From Henriciella sp. (GTDB lineage Bacteria; Pseudomonadota; Alphaproteobacteria; Caulobacterales; Hyphomonadaceae): a stretch of DNA of 57,093 nucleotides. Below are positions 35,911 to 45,778 of this stretch, in pieces. The translations under genes were made by a program, and so were the position numbers. Within the stretch, counting starts at the first letter, position 1; each line of letters starts with the position of its first letter. The notes under the pieces are model-generated. The model saw only the letters and a program-made list of their open reading frames with translations. It did no database searches and was not told where the DNA came from. The stretch is taken from contig JAEPOM010000017.1 in NCBI GenBank assembly GCA_017642885.1, positions 1 through 57,093 of the forward strand. Reading direction: 5' to 3'.

Positions 35911-36729
35911 TCAAAGGTTCTCTTCCAAAAGGGAGAAATATTCGCCGTCCCGAAGGCGCTGGCCCTTGGCGAGCAGGCGGGCCATTTCGGACTTCATGGC
36001 GGACGACGGTCCGCCCCATTCTTCCGAGATGCGCTTCTCACCATAGAAAATCGTCGCGGTTTCACGATAGGTGAGTCCCGCGTCGTGGGCATCCAAGGCG
36101 ACAAGAGCGTTGCGATAGCCGAGGCCCTTGCGTGACCAGACAGGAGGCGACATGTCGTCGTCGCCGTAGACCTTCTGGGCACGGTTCAGCGCATTCACGT
36201 GATCCTGCATTGTGCTGAATCCCGAGATGGAGAATTCCATTTTTACAGGCTCGAGGGACAAGAGCGACTTGCCACTGCACCTGACCTGGATCGAGCACTT
36301 CTTACCTTTGACAAGGATGTGTTCGTGCTCGAAGGCATCCACGAGATGGATGATCTTGCAGAGGCGCGTGCTCTTTTCGAAGATTTCGTCGATCTCGCCG
36401 CGCTCTCTTTCACGCACGTGAACGGCGACCTTGCGGGGATAGGTCTTGTCGGACCAGAAGACATGCGTGGTAAGGGCCGACTGATCTGGGTTCGGAAAAT
36501 AGAGAAGTCCCCAGTCTTCGGCTTGGCGGTCCTGCTCGCAAAGCCGGAGAAGCTGTATGTCACAACATGCCGTTCTTGTTTCAAAGTCAGGTTGCGCAGC
36601 ATAGGCGGCGGCTTTCAGCGCGGAATTGCGCCGGGCGAATTCCCAGGCCCAGTTCCCGCGTGAGAGATTGGCGGTGTAGTCATACCTGGCGAGGGTATCG
36701 TTCAGGTCTTCTATCGTGTGAACAAGCAT
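35911..36729 (-). CDS. DUF6499/DUF2285 domain protein
   Basis: A 272-residue protein with an N-terminal DUF6499-type segment (RYDYTANLSRGNWAWEFARRN) and a C-terminal DUF2285 helix-turn-helix-like region (ALVALDAHDAGLTYRETATI, then MKSEMARLLAKGQRLRDGEY). These proteins are conserved in alphaproteobacterial conjugative elements near one end and are thought to be transcriptional regulators. The start at 36729 fits the domain; an upstream ATG at 36777 adds 16 atypical residues. It is the last backbone gene seen. Confidence 0.85.
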   Translation of the reverse strand: MLVHTIEDLNDTLARYDYTANLSRGNWAWEFARRNSALKAAAYAAQPDFETRTACCDIQLLRLCEQDRQAEDWGLLYFPNPDQSALTTHVFWSDKTYPRKVAVHVRERERGEIDEIFEKSTRLCKIIHLVDAFEHEHILVKGKKCSIQVRCSGKSLLSLEPVKMEFSISGFSTMQDHVNALNRAQKVYGDDDMSPPVWSRKGLGYRNALVALDAHDAGLTYRETATIFYGEKRISEEWGGPSSAMKSEMARLLAKGQRLRDGEYFSLLEENL

Positions 36730-37027
36730 GGATCTGCCTCCCGCGTCAGGGGAATGCAGAAGGCGTGCCAATTTCAATTTATCATGGAAACTTCAAGGTT
36801 GCTCGCTTAGGTCAAAAGGCGATGAAAAAGTGCGCTCACCGAGCCAAAAGCACTGTACGCACATAAGCAGATTGAGCGTGTTCTGACTGCGCCGTTCGTC
36901 CAGACAGATTGAATCTCGCAGCCGTCACAATTACAACAGGCTGCATCGAGAGATTGATACCAGATAGATGATTGTAGTCTCGCATCGTGACCGCGATGCA
37001 AGACAACAGTCAATAAAGATTGGTCGC
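36730..37027. other. junction between conjugative backbone and catabolic genes
   Basis: No intact gene. A short plus-strand open run (36826-36912) ending in VLTAPFVQTD and a stop might be the tail of a lost gene. A 6-bp inverted repeat GCATCG (36982-36987) / CGATGC (36994-36999) lies just past the aldolase stop and may help end that transcript. A copy of the tRNA-Val 3' end was looked for and is not here. Confidence 0.5.
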
Positions 37028-38077
37028 TCACGTCGCAAGTTTTTGAGTGGATTGTTGTTCTTTCAATATATCCAGGGCTACGTCGACGATCATATCTTCC
37101 TGGCCACCAACCATACGCCTACGTCCTAGTTCAACCAGGATTTCACGTGTATCGATCCCATAATCTTTCGCTGCCTTCTCTGAATGCCGGAGGAAGGACG
37201 AGTACACCCCGGCATAGCCCAGCGAGAGCGTTTCGCGATCAACGCGGACGGGGCGGTCCTGGAGTGGGCGGACAAGTTCCTCAGCGGCATCCATGAGCGC
37301 GAAAAGATCGCATCCATGCTTCCACCCCTTTCGCTCGGCGGCTGCGATGAACACCTCAAGCGGTGCGTTTCCGGCCCCGGCACCCATGCCGGCCAGCGAA
37401 GCATCCACGCGTCTTGCGCCATGTTGAACGCCGACAATGGAATTGGCGACGCCAAGCGACAGATTGTGGTGGGCGTGGATACCCCGTTCAGTTTCCGGCT
37501 TCAGGACTTTTTCGTAGGCTTGAAGCCGTGCGATGTATCCATCCATGTCGAGCGCGCCGCCACTATCGGTGACATAGATACATTCGGCACCATAGCTTTC
37601 CATCATGGCGGCTTGTTCAGCCAATTTCTCAGGCTCAACCATGTGGGACATCATAAGAAAGCCAACCGTGTCCATACCCAGATCTCTGGCAACACCGATA
37701 TGCTGTTTCGATACGTCGGCTTCCGTGCAGTGTGTGGCGATCCTGACAGACCTGACGCCAAGCTTGTAGGCATGCTTCAGCTCCTCGATCGTTCCGATCC
37801 CGGGAAGGAGGAGCGTGGTCAGTTTCGCCGTTTTCACTGAATCTGCGACGGCTTCAATCCACTCCCAGTCTGTGTGGGCACCAAAACCATAATTGAAGCT
37901 TGAGCCATTCAGGCCGTCTCCATGTGCAATCTCGATTGCGTCGACCCCGGCCTGGTCAAGGGCGGCGGCAATCTTGCTGACGTGCTCGATACCGTATTGG
38001 TGTCGGATCGCATGCATCCCGTCGCGCAGAGTGACGTCCTGAATGTAAAGATTGTCGGATTTTGGATCGAACGCCAT
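37028..38077 (-). CDS. bphI: 4-hydroxy-2-oxovalerate aldolase
   Basis: Cleaves 4-hydroxy-2-oxopentanoate to pyruvate and acetaldehyde, with Mn2+, in a channelling complex with the acylating aldehyde dehydrogenase. The 349-residue product has [10 protein letters not shown] with Arg18, Asp19 and His22, the metal-binding [11 protein letters not shown] and the C-terminal communication domain. The start overlaps the dehydrogenase stop by one base (TGATG). It is the last gene of the hydratase-dehydrogenase-aldolase unit. Orthologues are also called dmpG, mhpE or todH. Confidence 0.96.
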   Translation of the reverse strand: MAFDPKSDNLYIQDVTLRDGMHAIRHQYGIEHVSKIAAALDQAGVDAIEIAHGDGLNGSSFNYGFGAHTDWEWIEAVADSVKTAKLTTLLLPGIGTIEELKHAYKLGVRSVRIATHCTEADVSKQHIGVARDLGMDTVGFLMMSHMVEPEKLAEQAAMMESYGAECIYVTDSGGALDMDGYIARLQAYEKVLKPETERGIHAHHNLSLGVANSIVGVQHGARRVDASLAGMGAGAGNAPLEVFIAAAERKGWKHGCDLFALMDAAEELVRPLQDRPVRVDRETLSLGYAGVYSSFLRHSEKAAKDYGIDTREILVELGRRRMVGGQEDMIVDVALDILKEQQSTQKLAT

Positions 38078-39024
38078 CAGGCAGTCTCCTTGGCTAGCCG
38101 CTGCGCGGCGATCTTCTCAGCGGTCGCAATGCCAGCTGACGTCATTATGTCGAGATTTCCCGCGTATGCAGGCAAGTAGTGGGCCGCACCCTCGACTTCC
38201 AGGAAGACGCTGGTCTTGATGCCTTCAAACGTGCCCAGGCCCGGAATCTTGACCGGGTTGTTCGAGCCGAACCGTTCGAACTGAACCTTTTGCTTCATCC
38301 GATAGCCGGGCACATAGGCATTGACCTTTGCAACCATTGCTTCGATTGAGGCCTCAATTGTCGGCTCATCTGCGCCACTAGAGAGGGTGAATACCGTATC
38401 GCGCATGATCATCGGAGGCTCCGCCGGGTTCAGGACGATTATGGCTTTGCCTTTCCGGGCTCCTCCAACCTCTTCTATACCCTTTGAGGTGGTCTCGGTG
38501 AATTCATCAATGTTGGCCCGCGTTCCCGGCCCGGCTGACTTGGAGGCGATGGAAGCGACGATCTCCGCATAGTGGACTGTCGCGACGGATGCTACTGCTG
38601 CCACGATTGGGATCGTCGCCTGCCCGCCGCAAGTGACCATGTTGACATTTGACGCATCCAGATGCGCGTCACCATTGACGACGGGTATGACATACGGCCC
38701 GATCGCCGCAGGCGTGAGGTCGATCATCACCTTTCCGGCGGACGTGACGACTTCATTGTGCCGCTTGTGTGCGCCAGCAGATGTCGCATCAAAGACAATT
38801 CCGATTTCGGGCCACACGTCGAGCTTAACGAGACCCTCAATTCCTTCATGCGTGGTCGCGATACCCATGCGCTTTGCCCGGGCAAGGCCGTCCGAGTCGG
38901 GATCGATCCCGACCATCGCGCCCATTTCGAGACCCTTTGACTTGCGTATGACCTTGATCATGAGGTCAGTTCCGATATTTCCGGATCCGATGATCGCAAC
39001 CTTGGTCTTCTTGAGAGTTGTCAT
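38077..39024 (-). CDS. bphJ: acetaldehyde dehydrogenase (acylating)
   Basis: Oxidises acetaldehyde to acetyl-CoA with NAD+ and CoA, using aldehyde passed from the aldolase. The 315-residue product has the N-terminal nucleotide-binding loop [10 protein letters not shown], catalytic Cys132 in VTCGGQAT, and [12 protein letters not shown]. The ATG at 39024 has a TAGGAG ribosome binding site; a TTG two codons upstream is less likely. Orthologues are dmpF/mhpF/todI. Confidence 0.96.
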   Translation of the reverse strand: MTTLKKTKVAIIGSGNIGTDLMIKVIRKSKGLEMGAMVGIDPDSDGLARAKRMGIATTHEGIEGLVKLDVWPEIGIVFDATSAGAHKRHNEVVTSAGKVMIDLTPAAIGPYVIPVVNGDAHLDASNVNMVTCGGQATIPIVAAVASVATVHYAEIVASIASKSAGPGTRANIDEFTETTSKGIEEVGGARKGKAIIVLNPAEPPMIMRDTVFTLSSGADEPTIEASIEAMVAKVNAYVPGYRMKQKVQFERFGSNNPVKIPGLGTFEGIKTSVFLEVEGAAHYLPAYAGNLDIMTSAGIATAEKIAAQRLAKETA

Positions 39025-39036
39025 TTCCAATGTCTC

Positions 39037-39825
39037 CTATTTCGCCGCAATTGCGAGGCGAACCGACCCAATACCTTCGATATCTGCTTCAAACAGATCA
39101 CCAGGCTCCATTGAGGCCATCGGGCCAAGAGCACCTGTCAGAACGACGTCGCCGGCCTTGAGAGGTGCTCCGAGCTCTGCGCATTTTCGTGCGAGCCAGA
39201 GTGCGGCGTTTAGCGGATTTCCAAGGCACGCGATGCCGGCGCCATATGAAACCGGGCGTCCATTGCATTTCATCACCATGCCAGCATTGACGAGATCAAG
39301 CCCATGCAGTGCACGAACAGGACCGCCCAGGACATATAGGCCTGATGAGGCGTTATCCGCGATCGTATCCGAAATGCGGATATCCCAGTCCTTGATACGA
39401 CTGCCCACAATTTCGATGGCAGGCACGACGTGGTCTATGGCTCGGATCAGTTCGCTTGGCGTTGTATCCTGCGCGTTGATGTCCCTGCCGAGTATAACGG
39501 CTATTTCAGCCTCGGCCTTGGGTTGTTGAGTTGCTGACAACGGAATTTCATCACCGTCGCAATATTCCATATCCGCATAGAGGACGCCAAAATCGGGCTG
39601 GTCTACGCCAAGTTGATTTTGGACTGCCGCTGACGTCAGGCCAATTTTCCGGCCAACAATCCGTCGCCCTGCGGATACCCACCGGGCTGTGTTGATCGCC
39701 TGGACCTCGTATCCGGCTTGCGGATCAAGACCAATGAGATCACGCACTGGCGCGCAGTAGGTTTGTCCAGCGTGTGCGTTGAACAGTGCATCCGCAGCCT
39801 TTTGAATTTCATCTCTGGAGATCAT
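39037..39825 (-). CDS. bphH: 2-hydroxypenta-2,4-dienoate hydratase
   Basis: Adds water to 2-hydroxypenta-2,4-dienoate, the product of meta-cleavage hydrolysis, giving 4-hydroxy-2-oxopentanoate. The 262-residue product matches the fumarylacetoacetase-like hydratase family: GRKIGLTSAAVQNQLGVDQP, the metal-site segment AEAEIAVILG, and VLTGALGPM near the end. The frame is open to 39909, but the ATG at 39825 gives the normal length. It is the first gene of the lower-pathway operon and diverges from an IclR gene. Confidence 0.94.
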   Translation of the reverse strand: MISRDEIQKAADALFNAHAGQTYCAPVRDLIGLDPQAGYEVQAINTARWVSAGRRIVGRKIGLTSAAVQNQLGVDQPDFGVLYADMEYCDGDEIPLSATQQPKAEAEIAVILGRDINAQDTTPSELIRAIDHVVPAIEIVGSRIKDWDIRISDTIADNASSGLYVLGGPVRALHGLDLVNAGMVMKCNGRPVSYGAGIACLGNPLNAALWLARKCAELGAPLKAGDVVLTGALGPMASMEPGDLFEADIEGIGSVRLAIAAK

Positions 39826-39861
39826 GGTCTGGTTCGCGTCCGTAAGTAACTTGGAATGTAG

Positions 39862-39928
39862 ATCGCTAACTACGCGATATACTTGACACTGCAATCCGAG
39901 GCAGGCCAATTGCTATCACAATGTGATA
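39862..39928. promoter_or_regulatory. divergent promoter/operator region, hydratase and iclR
   Basis: Two palindromes lie in the short gap: ATCGC (39862-39866) / GCGAT (39874-39878), and TATCAC (39914-39919) / GTGATA (39923-39928) with a three-base centre. A TTGACA box (39883-39888) between them could be the -35 of iclR. IclR-type regulators commonly bind such palindromes in divergent gaps, so these are likely operators. Confidence 0.55.
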
Positions 39929-39941
39929 AATGGAGATCCGT

Positions 39942-40697
39942 GTGACACGATCCATGTCTTCCTTCGACAAGGCGATGGCCTTGTTCGGAGCACTTGTTGC
40001 GCAGGACGGTGTATTCGAATCAGACGCAATGAGTGTCCAGCTCGGAGTGCCGGAATCGACTCTGTACAGGCATCTGAATGCCCTCCATTCGGCCGGGCTC
40101 ATCTGCCGATCCAAACGTGGACGATATTTGCCAAACCCTGTTTTTTTGAAGAAGCTGGAGGGGTTCACACCACATGCTGTGCTGTCGGAAATAGTACGAC
40201 CCATTTTGGAACAACTAAGTGTCGCGTTGGAAACCACGACCCACTTTGGCATTCTGGAGAACGACATGGTTACCTACCTCGCGAAGGCGGTATTTGAAGG
40301 AGAGGAGGTGTTCACGCGCGAGAAAGGGCAGCTGGAGGCGTACTGTTCTGCTATCGGCAAGGTGTTGCTCTCGCACATGACGGTCGACGAGCGACAGGCG
40401 TATATAACCAGCGGGCCCTTTCCAAAGCTCACGGATAAAACGATCACGGACCCAGCCGAAATCGAACGAGAACTACATCGCACGCGCATTAGGGGATTCG
40501 GCGTTGACGATGGCGAGGTTCATAACGCACTTTATTGCATCGCTGTGCCAGTCTTCACTTCGCGGGGAATGGTCGTGGGCGCAATTTCTAGTTCATCTAG
40601 CCAGAGGTGGGCGAGTCCTAAAGAACAGCGTGATCGCCTGATTCAGCTCAACGGGGTAGCTCAGTCAATCTCTTCCACTTTAGGGGCCGGCGCCTGA
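39942..40697 (+). CDS. IclR-family transcriptional regulator
   Basis: A 251-residue regulator with an N-terminal winged helix (GVPESTLYRHLNALHSAGLI) and a C-terminal IclR effector domain (AIGKVLLSHM, then GVDDGEVHNALYCIAVPVF). It is divergent from the hydratase operon, and probably controls it in response to an aromatic or dienoate effector. The GTG at 39942 has a GGAG ribosome binding site at good spacing; ATGs at 39930 and 39954 are alternatives. Confidence 0.9.
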   Translation: MTRSMSSFDKAMALFGALVAQDGVFESDAMSVQLGVPESTLYRHLNALHSAGLICRSKRGRYLPNPVFLKKLEGFTPHAVLSEIVRPILEQLSVALETTTHFGILENDMVTYLAKAVFEGEEVFTREKGQLEAYCSAIGKVLLSHMTVDERQAYITSGPFPKLTDKTITDPAEIERELHRTRIRGFGVDDGEVHNALYCIAVPVFTSRGMVVGAISSSSSQRWASPKEQRDRLIQLNGVAQSISSTLGAGA

Positions 40698-40717
40698 TCA
40701 TGTGGAGATGAGAGGTC

Positions 40718-40744
40718 AAAAAAATGGGAGCCGCTTAGGCTCCC
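40718..40744 (-). terminator. intrinsic terminator reading leftwards, downstream of iclR
   Basis: On the minus strand GGGAGCC-TAAGC-GGCTCCC is followed by a seven-T run (the A run at 40718-40724 on the plus strand). It is a textbook terminator for leftward transcription, but no leftward gene precedes it. For iclR, reading rightwards, the stem is also usable but lacks the U-run. Confidence 0.7.
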
Positions 40745-41313
40745 AGAGTTTGGCGGAGACCTAGCTCCGCCGGAGGAAACAGACTGGTTGTCGTATCTCT
40801 TGAGCGTTCCCTGACCTTGAATGGCAGTGAAGTTCAACCTGACACGACACATTTGAGTTGTGCCGCGATCCGGTTGCGCGTCAACCTGGCCGGATACGAA
40901 TGGGTGGCATCGCTCCCACATTGTGAAACTTTATGAAATCTACGCGCTCGGGTGAACAGGATTGGAATTCTGTAGGCCTACCCATGATATTTGTGCGTCG
41001 AGAATATTCCCGAAAGCGGCCAATGCGCGAATAATCGGACATGTGGGAACATGGACTGCGTTCTGAGCGTTCCCGAACAACCGATAGAAATAAGCGAGTA
41101 TACGGAACAAAAATCTCGGAGTCGGGAAATGGCTTTTCGACATCCGGGGCGGCGAGCACTGCTCCAATCCGGGAGTCAGGTGCACTAAGTTGCGCTGGCG
41201 TCTGTTCCGTATGGCGAAATTAACAGCGGCATCGATAGCACAGTTGCCTTTGGCCACATGCAGATTTCGATCCTTGCTACGGAATTTGAGCTCGCGCTGT
41301 TCGTAAATAAATA
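40745..41313. other. 570-base region without a recognised gene
   Basis: It starts with a hairpin GGCGGAG (40752-40758) / CTCCGCC (40765-40771). Beyond that only overlapping short open frames on the minus strand are seen, none with a recognised domain or good start signal. It may hold a small RNA (given the leftward terminator at its left edge), or be decayed sequence. Confidence 0.45.
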
Positions 41314-41360
41314 TTGACACAATCAAAAAAATCATTTTTTCTCAAAAAAAGAACAAAATC
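41314..41360 (+). promoter_or_regulatory. AT-rich promoter-like block before the SDR operon
   Basis: TTGACA (41314-41319), then A- and T-tracts up to GAACAAAATC. The same block, nearly base for base, occurs at 53652-53696 before the gntR gene. It lies 40 bases before the SDR ribosome binding site. A promoter with a shared regulator site is the simplest reading. Confidence 0.6.
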
Positions 41361-41398
41361 TTGCACCTCAAGCAAGGTTGTTAGGGAGGTACTTAAAT

Positions 41399-42181
41399 AT
41401 GCCAAAACTAAGCGGCAGTTCCGTTTTGATTACGGGCGGAGCCACGGGAATTGGTCGGGCGGTGGTCCATCATTTTGTCGAGGAAGGTGCCAGACTGTGT
41501 GTTCTGTGCGTCAATGACGAACAGGCGAGTTCGTTGCGGGGTGAGTTCGGGGCTGAGGTTGAAACAGTAATTGGGGATGTGCGCAGTCTGGCAGACAATC
41601 AGCGCGCTGCGGCCCTTGCCGTGGAGAGATTCGGTGGACTGAACACCTTTATCGGCAATGCAGGGATATGGGATTTTATAACGCCTCTGGAAGCGCAGGA
41701 TGAAGAAAAGCTCGAAAGAGTCTGCGATGATATTTTTGGTGTGAATGTAAAGGGGTACGCGCTCGGAGCGTACGCGTGTCTTCCTGCGCTTCGCCAGTCT
41801 AAAGGGTCCATAATTTTCACGGCCTCTAGCTCAAGCTTTTTTACGGGCGGAGGTGGTCCGCTATATGTGGCATCGAAACACGCTGTGATTGGACTCATCA
41901 AGCAGCTTGCGAAGGAAGTCGCGCCAGACGTTAGGGTTAATGGCGTAGCTCCAGGAGGTACGATTACCAATCTTTCCGGGTCGCCCTCATCCGAGCACGC
42001 AAAGTCCCAGATGGCTGAGATTCCAGAGATCGACAAACTTCTCGAGGGCATGACACCGCTCGGATTTGCCGCAAAGCCTGAAGACCATGTAGCGCTATAT
42101 GCGTTGCTTGCCTGTCCGGTGTCGGCTCGATACGTCACAGGCACAACCATCTTGTCCGATGGCGGTATTGGCGTGGGCTGA
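41399..42181 (+). CDS. short-chain dehydrogenase, cis-dihydrodiol dehydrogenase-like
   Basis: A 260-residue SDR resembling BphB/TodD, which oxidise the cis-dihydrodiol made by the ring dioxygenase to a catechol, using NAD+. The nucleotide loop TGGATGIG (12-19), NAG (87-89), catalytic Ser around 143, Tyr156 and Lys160 (YVASK) are at positions very close to BphB. The ATG at 41399 has a GGGAGGT ribosome binding site. It is the first gene of the rightward operon. Confidence 0.88.
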   Translation: MPKLSGSSVLITGGATGIGRAVVHHFVEEGARLCVLCVNDEQASSLRGEFGAEVETVIGDVRSLADNQRAAALAVERFGGLNTFIGNAGIWDFITPLEAQDEEKLERVCDDIFGVNVKGYALGAYACLPALRQSKGSIIFTASSSSFFTGGGGPLYVASKHAVIGLIKQLAKEVAPDVRVNGVAPGGTITNLSGSPSSEHAKSQMAEIPEIDKLLEGMTPLGFAAKPEDHVALYALLACPVSARYVTGTTILSDGGIGVG

Positions 42182-42253
42182 CCCAGCCTGAACGCGTTCA
42201 CCAACTAAGTTGAAATTGTGCCAGCAGTGCTGGCGGTCTTTTGGATCAAATCT

Positions 42254-43345
42254 ATGAACCTGCCGGTCTTCAAATTCGCTCATGCTACCGTTGCTGCTGG
42301 GGTACTTTACTTCTCCCAACCTGGGGCGCTGGCTGAGCAGGCCGTTTTACCGGCCCCCGACATAAGCCCTCGGTCAAATATAGAGCTACCAACTGACGGA
42401 CGTGTACGGTTTGTTCCTGATAATTTATTTGCCGTCGATTTTGTCTCTGATTCTGTGGGCTGGGCGGGTGGATACTACGGGACGCTACTGAAGACCGAGG
42501 ATGGAGGAGGGCACTGGAAGCGCGAGCCCTTACCGTTTACGGACTTAATTAGGCGGATCGACTTTGTGGACGAGTCCGTCGGCATTGCTGTCACGAGTAG
42601 AGGAAAGATCCTGAGGTCTGAAGACGGGGGCGCACATTGGGAAGTTGTGCATATTGAGTCGGGCATTAACTTGCGAGATGTCTACTGTCTCGACGCCCAG
42701 ACAGCTTGGGTCGTCGGACATGAGGCTACAGTGCTTCACACGTCCGATGGCGGTAAAACGTGGCAAACTCAGGCGTTATCCGGATATCAGGGACGTGATC
42801 TACCGAGATTGAATGGCATTACACGTCTCGAGGACGGGCGGTTGGTTTTGGTTGGGGAGTTCGGCCTGATAGCGTCGTCAATCGATGATGGATTGAGCTG
42901 GGAGGTGCTGGACGCGCCCGATGCCTCGGTCACATTCACAGCGGTAGATGCATGGCGTTCGGAGGCGCTAATATCTGGGCTTGGCGGCAAGCTTACAATG
43001 GTTCGATTTGGTTCGGACAGTGACGTTGAAGAGGGCTCGGGACGCTTAATGGACCGTGTCCCGACGATCACAGCTTTGTCCTCGGGGACAGATGCGCATT
43101 TGTTCGATCTAACATTAGACCAAGATGGTGACGGAGTGATCGTAGGCCAGGGCGGTGTGGTCCGTGTAAAAGCTGGATTGCCTGTATCGGATTTGTTGCC
43201 CTTGGAGAGTAAGCCAGGATTCCTTTGGTACGGAGGAGTCTCTAAAACATCAGAACACGGAGGGTATGTTGTCGTTGGGGCGAACGGTGCCGTACTAAAA
43301 ACCGAATTCGATGTCTCAGATCCGGAGCCGTTAGTGCGGTGGTAA
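42254..43345 (+). CDS. YCF48/BNR-like beta-propeller protein, secreted
   Basis: A 363-residue protein with an N-terminal signal peptide (ending ALA, near residue 27) and repeated blades of the type SVGWAGGYYGTLLKTEDGG, as in YCF48/HCF136-like proteins. No photosynthesis function is meant. In non-phototrophs such proteins are found with MMPL/RND permeases and the DUF1302 and DUF1329 proteins, as here. It probably acts in the periplasm. An upstream GTG at 42218 would add 12 residues before the signal peptide. Confidence 0.85.
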   Translation: MNLPVFKFAHATVAAGVLYFSQPGALAEQAVLPAPDISPRSNIELPTDGRVRFVPDNLFAVDFVSDSVGWAGGYYGTLLKTEDGGGHWKREPLPFTDLIRRIDFVDESVGIAVTSRGKILRSEDGGAHWEVVHIESGINLRDVYCLDAQTAWVVGHEATVLHTSDGGKTWQTQALSGYQGRDLPRLNGITRLEDGRLVLVGEFGLIASSIDDGLSWEVLDAPDASVTFTAVDAWRSEALISGLGGKLTMVRFGSDSDVEEGSGRLMDRVPTITALSSGTDAHLFDLTLDQDGDGVIVGQGGVVRVKAGLPVSDLLPLESKPGFLWYGGVSKTSEHGGYVVVGANGAVLKTEFDVSDPEPLVRW

Positions 43346-43391
43346 CAGGAGTAGTTCGCTTGTTGCAAATTCAATCAAAGGCTCAAATTCA

Positions 43392-45719
43392 GTGGTAAGT
43401 TATATTTCGAATTTCGTCATAAGATTTCCCAGAATCATTCTGGCAATCGCTTTTCTGGTCACATCGGGGGCGGCTTATTTCGGCGTGACAGGTGTCTCGT
43501 TGAAGGTCGTTATCGAAGATATGCTGCCTGCAAACCATTCGAATGTCGAACTCTATAAGGAGTTCCGGAGTCAGTTTGGTGGAGTCAATAATGTCCTTGT
43601 CGAAGTCGAAAATAAAGCAGGCGACATCTACAATTCGGACTTTCTTGAAACGTATCGGGAAGTATCAGACGAGTTCTATTTTCACGATAACAATATCCGC
43701 CCTCTGTTTGAGGCGGCCAATCTCCGGAAGACGAGATCGGTGGCCGGCGGGGAGGGGCAAATTCTGGTCAGTCCTCTTATGTGGCCGGAAGTGCCCCGCT
43801 CTGAGTCTGATATGGAGCATTTCAAACAAATCGTCAGGGGGCAGTTTCTCGGCTCATTGGTCTCACTGGATGAGCATTCAATGCTTATTTCTGCCGAGCT
43901 TTCAGAGGAGGTGGATTCTCGGGAGTTTGTCGCCTTTATTGACAATCTAAAATCAGAATTCTCGACGAAAGATGTAAAAATATCAGTCGTTGGCAGGCCC
44001 GTACTTCTGGGCACGGTTAAGAAATATCTGCCTCATATGCTGTTGGTTTTTGCGGCCTCTGTGCTGGCTATCGCTGCCGTCCTATTTTTCTATTTCAGGT
44101 CCTGGGTGGGCGTTGCTGTTCCAATGCTCGTGGCCTTCGCCGTCACGATTTGGGGCTTTGGCGTCATTGGCTTGGTCGGTTACAATCTTGATCCCCTGTT
44201 GCTCTTGCTCCCATTCTTCGTCTTCGCCACTGTCTTATCCCATTCAGTTCAATTCGTTTCGCGCGTTTTCGATGAAATCGAAAATAGTGCCACCATGCGT
44301 GATGCAGTAAAAGAAGGCCTTGAGCGCCTTCTGTTCCCGAGCACTGCGGCTGTGATTACCGATGCAGCTGGATTTACGGTTCTGGCTCTGGTGACTATCC
44401 CAAGCATACAGTCGCTTGCCTTCATTTGCACGTTTTGGCTTCTAACGCTGACCCCGGGAATTATTGTTGCTGCGGCGTTCATGGCGGTCCTTCGGAAGCC
44501 GACAAAATTCCGCACCACCTTACCCGGTCAAGCCGTATTGGCCAAAATTTTTGGGCTGAAAGCGTCCAGATATGTATTCCTCCCGGCTTTTGTCGCTGCG
44601 TTGATTGCGGGCATTTTCATTTCGCAGGGGCTAAAAATAGGTGACGCAGAAGGGAGCCCGATCCTGTGGAAAGATTCCCAATACAACAAAGATGTCAAAA
44701 AAATCAACTCGAGCTTTGACCGTGTCGGTACGGATGTAATGCAGGCCTATTTCTCCGGTGATGGAGAGATAATGCTAGATCCGCGTGTGTATCATCAGAT
44801 CGAAGCATTTGATCGCTATATTTACGAACGAGTTCTTCCCGCAACTCGCGCACAAAGCCTTGTTCCAATTGTAAAAAATATCAACATGGTTTTGTGGGAA
44901 GGGGACCCTTCATACCAAACAATTCCTGATACAGAAGAAGAAATAGGGTTTAACATTTACATGTTCCGGTCTGGCGGTGAGCCAGGAGACTTTGCCGCCT
45001 ATACGAACCCGGAATGGAGCATCGGTAAGCTCTCAATTTATACGGGGGAGCATAGTGCTGACACCGTGAATGCGTTGATGGCGGCGGGCCATGAATTTCT
45101 AAACACCTATCAGTTTTCAGATGGGGAGCCGCGTGTGAGGTTCGCCGGCGGACAGATCGGTATAATTAAGGCGAGTAACGACGAGATCGAGCACAAAGAA
45201 AATGTACTCCTTATTGCCATTATCATCGTTATCGCAGTTAACCTGCTCTGGCTATATCGATCACCCGCAGTCGCAGTCGTGATCATACTTGTACTGACGA
45301 CATCTCACTTTATCACCATGAGTGTCATGACGCTTATGGACGTGGGGATGAACTTGAATACGCTGCCGCTTGCTGCGTTGGGTTTGGGCCGTGGTGTTGA
45401 TTACAGCATCTACATGGCAGACCGGATACGCGACGAAATGAGGCACGGCCATGAATTCGCGAAGGCGGCGGGCCGGGCGTTCAACACGTCTGGTATTGCC
45501 GTGATAGTTACGGCACTGACGATGATACTGCCGCTATTGCCGTGGTACTTCCTGTCTCCGATCAGGTTCCAAGCCGAGATGGGCGTTCTGTTGGCGATCA
45601 TCTTGATGTTCAACATGGTGGGGGCGCTCACTGTTGTGCCTGCAGCAATCGGCTTGCTGAAGCCACGGGGATTTCCGTTTAGCACACAGAAGAAAATAGT
45701 CAGGGCTATGGTTGGTTAG
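43392..45719 (+). CDS. MMPL/RND-superfamily permease
   Basis: A 775-residue polytopic membrane protein with two repeats, each a transmembrane helix, a large periplasmic domain and a bundle of five helices (about 210-370 and 615-765). The TM4-like motif GRGVDYSIYMADR is present in the second half. This architecture fits hydrophobe-exporting RND/MMPL proteins rather than multidrug AcrB pumps, as it is shorter and has no outer-membrane partner gene. It starts with GTG. The substrate may be the hydrophobic growth compound or a lipid; not known. Confidence 0.88.
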   Translation: MVSYISNFVIRFPRIILAIAFLVTSGAAYFGVTGVSLKVVIEDMLPANHSNVELYKEFRSQFGGVNNVLVEVENKAGDIYNSDFLETYREVSDEFYFHDNNIRPLFEAANLRKTRSVAGGEGQILVSPLMWPEVPRSESDMEHFKQIVRGQFLGSLVSLDEHSMLISAELSEEVDSREFVAFIDNLKSEFSTKDVKISVVGRPVLLGTVKKYLPHMLLVFAASVLAIAAVLFFYFRSWVGVAVPMLVAFAVTIWGFGVIGLVGYNLDPLLLLLPFFVFATVLSHSVQFVSRVFDEIENSATMRDAVKEGLERLLFPSTAAVITDAAGFTVLALVTIPSIQSLAFICTFWLLTLTPGIIVAAAFMAVLRKPTKFRTTLPGQAVLAKIFGLKASRYVFLPAFVAALIAGIFISQGLKIGDAEGSPILWKDSQYNKDVKKINSSFDRVGTDVMQAYFSGDGEIMLDPRVYHQIEAFDRYIYERVLPATRAQSLVPIVKNINMVLWEGDPSYQTIPDTEEEIGFNIYMFRSGGEPGDFAAYTNPEWSIGKLSIYTGEHSADTVNALMAAGHEFLNTYQFSDGEPRVRFAGGQIGIIKASNDEIEHKENVLLIAIIIVIAVNLLWLYRSPAVAVVIILVLTTSHFITMSVMTLMDVGMNLNTLPLAALGLGRGVDYSIYMADRIRDEMRHGHEFAKAAGRAFNTSGIAVIVTALTMILPLLPWYFLSPIRFQAEMGVLLAIILMFNMVGALTVVPAAIGLLKPRGFPFSTQKKIVRAMVG

Positions 45720-45778
45720 ATTGAGGGCGATAGAGCCTGGCTGCGCATCGGGAAAAATAGAAAGTGAGGGAGAGAAAG

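Noticed and set aside
36730-37027. Possible right attachment site of the element
   Set aside because: I looked for the tRNA-Val T-arm and acceptor sequence here and did not find a copy, so no att site can be called.
40881-41335. Overlapping minus-strand open frames of 92 and 131 codons
   Set aside because: No good ribosome binding site, no recognised domain and no fit with the terminator as gene end; kept only as an unexplained region.
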